Shown one piece after another: positions 60,006 through 64,000 of a DNA stretch of 64,000 bases. Position 1 is the stretch's first letter, and each line of letters begins with the position of its first letter. This stretch comes from Cyclobacteriaceae bacterium (GTDB lineage: Bacteria > Bacteroidota > Bacteroidia > Cytophagales > Cyclobacteriaceae): NCBI GenBank assembly GCA_019694875.1, contig JAIBBC010000001.1, positions 62,001 to 126,000 of the forward strand, given 5' to 3'. The notes beneath the pieces were generated by a model. The model made no database searches, was not told the DNA's origin, and worked only from the letters and a program-made list of their open reading frames with translations. The position numbers and the translations under genes are program-made.

Positions 60006-63000
60006 ATGAAAACAGGGTACTGGGCATTAAAACTGATTCCTACCGGAAGCCTCGCCTTACTTTTGATGTGTAGTGCGGGAGGTTTTGCGCAAGAAACCGC
60101 TATCCTGGACTGGGCCAAACGAACCGGTGGAACAGGTGCTGATCGATCCCGCGATATGGTTGCAGATGCTGCAGGCAATGTGTACACCACAGGCTATTAC
60201 ACCGGGACCGTTGATTTTGACCCGGGTCCTGGAGTGTCAAATCTCACCTCGGCAGGAAGTTCCGACATCTTCATGTCGAAACTGGATGCGAATGGAAATC
60301 TTGTTTGGGCAAAATCAGTTGGCGGAACCGGAGGCGATTCGCCTATGGCCATTGCGATCGATGCAACCGGAAATGTTTACATCACCGGAGGATTTGTCGG
60401 CACAGCAGACTTTGATCCGGGGCCGGGCGTATTTAACATGACATCTGCCGGTCAGACCGACATCTACATCGCCAAATACGATGCATCCGGAAACTTTGTC
60501 TGGGCAAAAGGAATCCTTGGCGGTACTTGGTTTGATCACGGCTACAGTATATTGGTTGACGGAACGGGGAACGTGCATGTGGTAGGCCGCTTCTATTATC
60601 AGGGCGGTGCACGGGATTTTGATCCGGGACCGGGTACGTTCTTTCTTACCGCAGACTGGGAAGATATTTTTATTCTGAAGCTCGACAACGATGGAAATTT
60701 TATCTGGGCCAAAGACATCGGAAATGTATTGGAGAGCCGGGGCTACAGTGTTGCCCTGGATGCTGCCGGAAACATTTATACGACCGGCTACTTCTTAGGC
60801 ACGGTAGATTTTGATCCCGGAGCGGGTACGTTTAATCTGACATCGGTGGGCGGATCTACGGGTTGGGACGTTTTCTTTTCCAAGCTTGACGCCAATGGAA
60901 ATTTTGTTTGGGCAAAGGCTATGGTGAACAGCACCTCCACCTACTACACCGATGGCTATTACGGTCGGAAGATTGCTGTGGATGCTTCCGGCAATGTGTA
61001 TAGCAGCGGCCGGTATTCGGGTACTACCGATTTTGACTTCGGCACCGGCACCTTTAACCTGACACCCGCCGGAGGCTACGATGCCTATCTTTTGAAGATG
61101 TCAACCGATGGCGATTTCGTTTGGGCAAAATCGTTCGGAGGTACCGGTTACGATGAGGCTTTTAGCATTTGCCTTGGCTCAACCGGCAACGTGTACCTGA
61201 CGGGGTTCTTCGTTAATACGGTTGACTTTGATCCTGGAGCCGGCACGTTCAACATATCCGCTTCAGGAGCCAACGATGATGTTTTCGTGTCAAAGTTTGA
61301 CGAGAATGGAAATTTCGCGTGGGCGCGCGCCATGGGCGGCACGCTTGACGATCAGGGTTTTGGTATTTCGACCGATGACTCCGACAACATTTATGTATCG
61401 GGCTGGTTTCAAGGCACCGCCGACTTTGATCCGGGTGCGTGTACAGCAAACCTGACCAGTGCCGGGGCTGACGATGCGTTTACCGTGAAGCTTACGCAGG
61501 TTGTCGCCACACCGCTAACGGTAACATCGGTATCACCATCGGTAGGCATTCCGGGAAGTACAATTACCATCACCGGAACCGGATTCAGTACTACTCCGGC
61601 TAACAACACGGTAACCTTTAATTCAACAGCAGCGGTTGTTACCGCGAGCACCGCCACCAGCATTACCGTAACTGTTCCCGCAGCAGCGACCAACGGAAAA
61701 GTTTCGGTTACAACAGATTGCGTGACGGCCAGCAGTACACTAGACTTTATTGTGACGGATAATTTTGTAACGCAGTGGAACCTCGCCACGGCCGGGTCCG
61801 GTGCAACACAACTAACCTTTGGCACCGCTACCAGCGGCACCGTTAATTACACCTGGCAGGAAATTTCTCCCGGAACAGCTTCCGGCAGCGGCTCCTTTAC
61901 AGGTGCAACACTTACGATCAGTGGCTTACCCACCAATGCAACGATTCGCTTGCTGATCGCACCTGCGAATTTCCAACGGATCAACATCAACAATGGAGCA
62001 GATCGTAACCGGCTTATTCAAGTGGAGCAATGGGGCAGCGTAGCCTGGACAAGCATGCAAACTGCCTTTCGAAATTGTCTTAACCTGCAGATAACCGCTG
62101 TTGATATACCCAATTTAGCAGGTGTTTCAAATATGTCAGAAATGTTTAGCGGGTGCGACATCCTAAACTCACCCGGCAACATAGGTTCCTGGAATACTGG
62201 GGCAGTTACCACAATGCAACGAATGTTTGCCAATACCGATGCGTTTAACCAAAACATTGGGACATGGAATACTGCGGCAGTTACTAACATGTCGGAAATG
62301 TTTTCTTCCGCGAGGGCCTTTAACCAACCCATTGGCGGATGGAATACGGCAGCCGTTACCGATATGAGTGGTATGTTTTTTTATGCAGATGTCTTCAATC
62401 AAGACATTGGAGCATGGAACACGAGTGCTGTTACCAACATGTCGGATATGTTTACGGAAGCTTATGCCTTTAACCAAAACATTGGTTCGTGGAATACCGG
62501 TGCAGTTACCAATATGTCGAACATGTTTTCAGAAGCGATCGCATTCAATCAGGACATTAGCTCGTGGAACACGGCAGCCGTTACCAATATGAGCGGCATG
62601 TTTAAATTTGCCGGTGTCTTTAATCAAAACATCGGGGCGTGGAATACTGCAGCAGTTACCACGATGAGCCAGATGTTTTCGAGAGCAAGCGTATTCAATC
62701 AAAACTTAAGCTCGTGGAATACAGCGGCAGTTACAAGCATGCTGGGTATGTTTGAACAGGCTACTGCCTTTAACCAAAACCTCGGTGCATGGACTTTAAA
62801 TCCCGGGGTCGACCTCAGATTTATGTTTGATGATAATGGACTGGATTGCACGAATTATTCAGCCACATTAATCGGTTGGAGCGCCAATGCATCTACCCCC
62901 AATGGCAGATCACTGGGAGCTACCGGAAGACAATACGGAACCAATGCCGTGGCGGCAAGAACTAATCTGAGGACAACAAAGGGTTGGACCATTACAGGCG

Positions 63001-63857
63001 ACACACCATCGGGCACAATTTGCGCCGCCACACCTGCGCCCACGATCATTTCTTTTACACCAACTTCGGGCGCGGTGGGCACAACCGTAACGATCACCGG
63101 CACCAACTTCAGTACCACACCCGCCGGCAATATCGTTCAGTTCAATGGAGTAGCCGCAGTAGTTTCGGCAAGTACTGCCACCTCGATTACAGTAGTGGTG
63201 CCTGCGGGAGCGACCACCGGAAAAATTTCGGTGACGGTAGATGGGATGACCGCCACAAGCACGAACGACTTCACCGTTACAACAACGGTTAATCAGCCCC
63301 CGGTAATTTCGTCCACCACCGCCAGCGTACCCGTTAATGGAATCGTAACCGTTGAACTGCTAAGCCTGCTCAGCGACCCTGACGACAACCTTGACATAAG
63401 CACACTCTCTTTAACAAGCAATACTTCTGAACAGGGTGCAGCAGCCAGCATCAATGCCTCGTCGGAATTGGTACTTGACTACGGTTCGGTAATCTTCATA
63501 GGTGTAGATCGCGTTTCCATTGAAGTGTGCGACTTGTTGAGTGCATGTGCGCAGCAGGTACTGTCGATTGAAGTTGAGGGGGATGTAATAATCTACAACG
63601 CCATTTCGCCCAATGGCGACAACAAAAACGACATGATGCGTATCGCGAACATTGAATTATTTTCGAACAATCACGTTACCGTGTTCAACCGGTGGGGTGA
63701 CATGGTGTTTGAAACCGATAACTATAACAATGACGACCGTGCATTCAAAGGCCTGAACAAGAACGGCAAAGAACTGCCATCCGGGATATACTACTATAAA
63801 ATAGAATTGTCGGGTAGCAAAACGAAAACCGGGTACCTGTCACTGAAACGGGAATAA
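60006..63857 (+). CDS. Type IX-secreted SBBP / TIG / BspA-repeat protein with type-B sorting tail
   Basis: A 1283-residue secreted protein from the ATG at 60006 (the frame is open from 59979 with a TTG). Signal peptide to about 32 (SAGGFAQ). Seven SBBP repeats of about 55-65 residues span ~33-495 (GNVYTTGYYTGTVDFDPGPG, DIFMSKLDANGNLVWAKS and copies). A TIG/IPT domain follows (~498-580), then a DUF285/BspA-type region (~585-945) with nine copies of a 25-residue unit, a second TIG domain (~1008-1095), an Ig-like module, and the type IX type-B tail (~1197-1283). BspA-like repeats are typical of adhesins and leucine-rich-like surface folds. It is probably co-regulated with the preceding gene, 127 bases upstream, but has its own start region. 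Confidence 0.9.
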   Translation: MKTGYWALKLIPTGSLALLLMCSAGGFAQETAILDWAKRTGGTGADRSRDMVADAAGNVYTTGYYTGTVDFDPGPGVSNLTSAGSSDIFMSKLDANGNLVWAKSVGGTGGDSPMAIAIDATGNVYITGGFVGTADFDPGPGVFNMTSAGQTDIYIAKYDASGNFVWAKGILGGTWFDHGYSILVDGTGNVHVVGRFYYQGGARDFDPGPGTFFLTADWEDIFILKLDNDGNFIWAKDIGNVLESRGYSVALDAAGNIYTTGYFLGTVDFDPGAGTFNLTSVGGSTGWDVFFSKLDANGNFVWAKAMVNSTSTYYTDGYYGRKIAVDASGNVYSSGRYSGTTDFDFGTGTFNLTPAGGYDAYLLKMSTDGDFVWAKSFGGTGYDEAFSICLGSTGNVYLTGFFVNTVDFDPGAGTFNISASGANDDVFVSKFDENGNFAWARAMGGTLDDQGFGISTDDSDNIYVSGWFQGTADFDPGACTANLTSAGADDAFTVKLTQVVATPLTVTSVSPSVGIPGSTITITGTGFSTTPANNTVTFNSTAAVVTASTATSITVTVPAAATNGKVSVTTDCVTASSTLDFIVTDNFVTQWNLATAGSGATQLTFGTATSGTVNYTWQEISPGTASGSGSFTGATLTISGLPTNATIRLLIAPANFQRININNGADRNRLIQVEQWGSVAWTSMQTAFRNCLNLQITAVDIPNLAGVSNMSEMFSGCDILNSPGNIGSWNTGAVTTMQRMFANTDAFNQNIGTWNTAAVTNMSEMFSSARAFNQPIGGWNTAAVTDMSGMFFYADVFNQDIGAWNTSAVTNMSDMFTEAYAFNQNIGSWNTGAVTNMSNMFSEAIAFNQDISSWNTAAVTNMSGMFKFAGVFNQNIGAWNTAAVTTMSQMFSRASVFNQNLSSWNTAAVTSMLGMFEQATAFNQNLGAWTLNPGVDLRFMFDDNGLDCTNYSATLIGWSANASTPNGRSLGATGRQYGTNAVAARTNLRTTKGWTITGDTPSGTICAATPAPTIISFTPTSGAVGTTVTITGTNFSTTPAGNIVQFNGVAAVVSASTATSITVVVPAGATTGKISVTVDGMTATSTNDFTVTTTVNQPPVISSTTASVPVNGIVTVELLSLLSDPDDNLDISTLSLTSNTSEQGAAASINASSELVLDYGSVIFIGVDRVSIEVCDLLSACAQQVLSIEVEGDVIIYNAISPNGDNKNDMMRIANIELFSNNHVTVFNRWGDMVFETDNYNNDDRAFKGLNKNGKELPSGIYYYKIELSGSKTKTGYLSLKRE
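62138..62803 (+). repeat. Tandem 75-bp coding repeats (BspA/DUF285 type)
   Basis: Nine units of 25 codons with the consensus MSxMFxxAxxFNQxIGxWNTxAVTN inside the large secreted protein. The units are divergent at DNA level but strictly in register. Confidence 0.85.
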
Positions 63858-63880
63858 CCGAAGGCTCCGCGAAACAAAAA

Positions 63881-63907
63881 TGTCCTGACAAGCAGGACAT
63901 TTTTTTA
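63881..63907 (+). terminator. Rho-independent terminator
   Basis: TGTCCTG, loop ACAAG, CAGGACA followed by T8; the A5 upstream makes it usable in both directions. It ends the secreted-protein gene and the convergent gene at 63926. Confidence 0.85.
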
Positions 63908-63925
63908 TTTCACGTTAAGAACCAC

Positions 63926-64000
63926 CTACTTCCACTTCCACTCACCCGCAATTCGCAGCGGCTCTTCCAGACCGTTTTCAATCATAAACTGCTTGGTCGT
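63926..64000 (-). CDS. C-terminus of an unidentified protein
   Basis: On the minus strand 24 codons are open from the right edge to TAG at 63926-63928, ending FMIENGLEEPLRIAGEWKWK. The frame, the terminator just beyond it and the lack of any gene on the plus strand support a convergent gene whose main part lies outside the window. Too little is visible to identify it. Confidence 0.45.
   Translation of the reverse strand, partial: TTKQFMIENGLEEPLRIAGEWKWK

Overview
The window looks like chromosomal DNA of a Bacteroidota bacterium of the Cytophagales type. The supporting signs are a SusC/SusD nutrient-uptake operon, two proteins with type-B type IX secretion (gliding-associated) C-termini, many Bacteroidota-type lipoproteins, -7 promoter elements of the TAnnTTTG type, a tmRNA with a GENxYAxAA tag, and families such as DUF2851. 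No tRNA, rRNA, IS element, prophage or CRISPR array was seen. Species cannot be named from the sequence.

Layout. 1-3.3 kb: the start of a probable outer-membrane protein gene behind an unusual repeat-controlled promoter, a CDP-alcohol phosphatidyltransferase gene, dnaX split by a -1 frameshift at an A10 run, and ssrA (tmRNA). 3.4-10.2 kb: a leftward operon susC - susD - DUF5011/5012-like lipoprotein - lipid-binding-like lipoprotein - secreted protein. 10.5-14.8 kb: a propeller-type sensor kinase with two tandem NarL-type regulators. 15-19.5 kb: lipoprotein, zinc alcohol dehydrogenase, a 23-residue Lys/Ala peptide gene with its own promoter and terminator, and an M14 carboxypeptidase. 19.6-24.3 kb: an orphan secreted protein, a NarL regulator and a TPR sensor kinase; an 18-bp near-palindrome recurs upstream of the first two. 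24.4-28.7 kb: an ammonium transporter, then an accessory islet with a putative zincin lipoprotein, a small secreted protein and a pseudogene. 28.8-33.7 kb: a large SF1 helicase and a helix-hairpin-helix protein. 33.8-40 kb: ECF sigma factor with a probable membrane partner, a LytTR membrane regulator preceded by direct repeats, an Ig-like secreted protein, an S1/P1 nuclease and an FtsX-type permease. 40-53 kb: mostly leftward housekeeping genes (CheY-like protein, LysM transglycosylase, O-methyltransferase, M16 protease, nucleoside phosphorylase, acetyltransferase, DUF2851, pyrF, lolA, ftsK). 53-57 kb: a third kinase/regulator pair, a lipoprotein and a DUF2306 membrane protein. 57.2-63.9 kb: two large type IX-secreted repeat proteins.

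The genes point to a cell-surface and signalling-rich chromosome segment. Four NarL-type regulators, three histidine kinases of the HisKA_3 type and one LytTR regulator lie within 45 kb, each next to exported or outer-membrane proteins. The observations most worth testing are the dnaX slippage site, the shared 18-bp operator-like palindrome, the two sets of direct repeats around the LytTR gene, the Pho-box-like promoter at the left edge, the Lys-rich mini-gene, and the degenerate nuclease-like tail of the large helicase.
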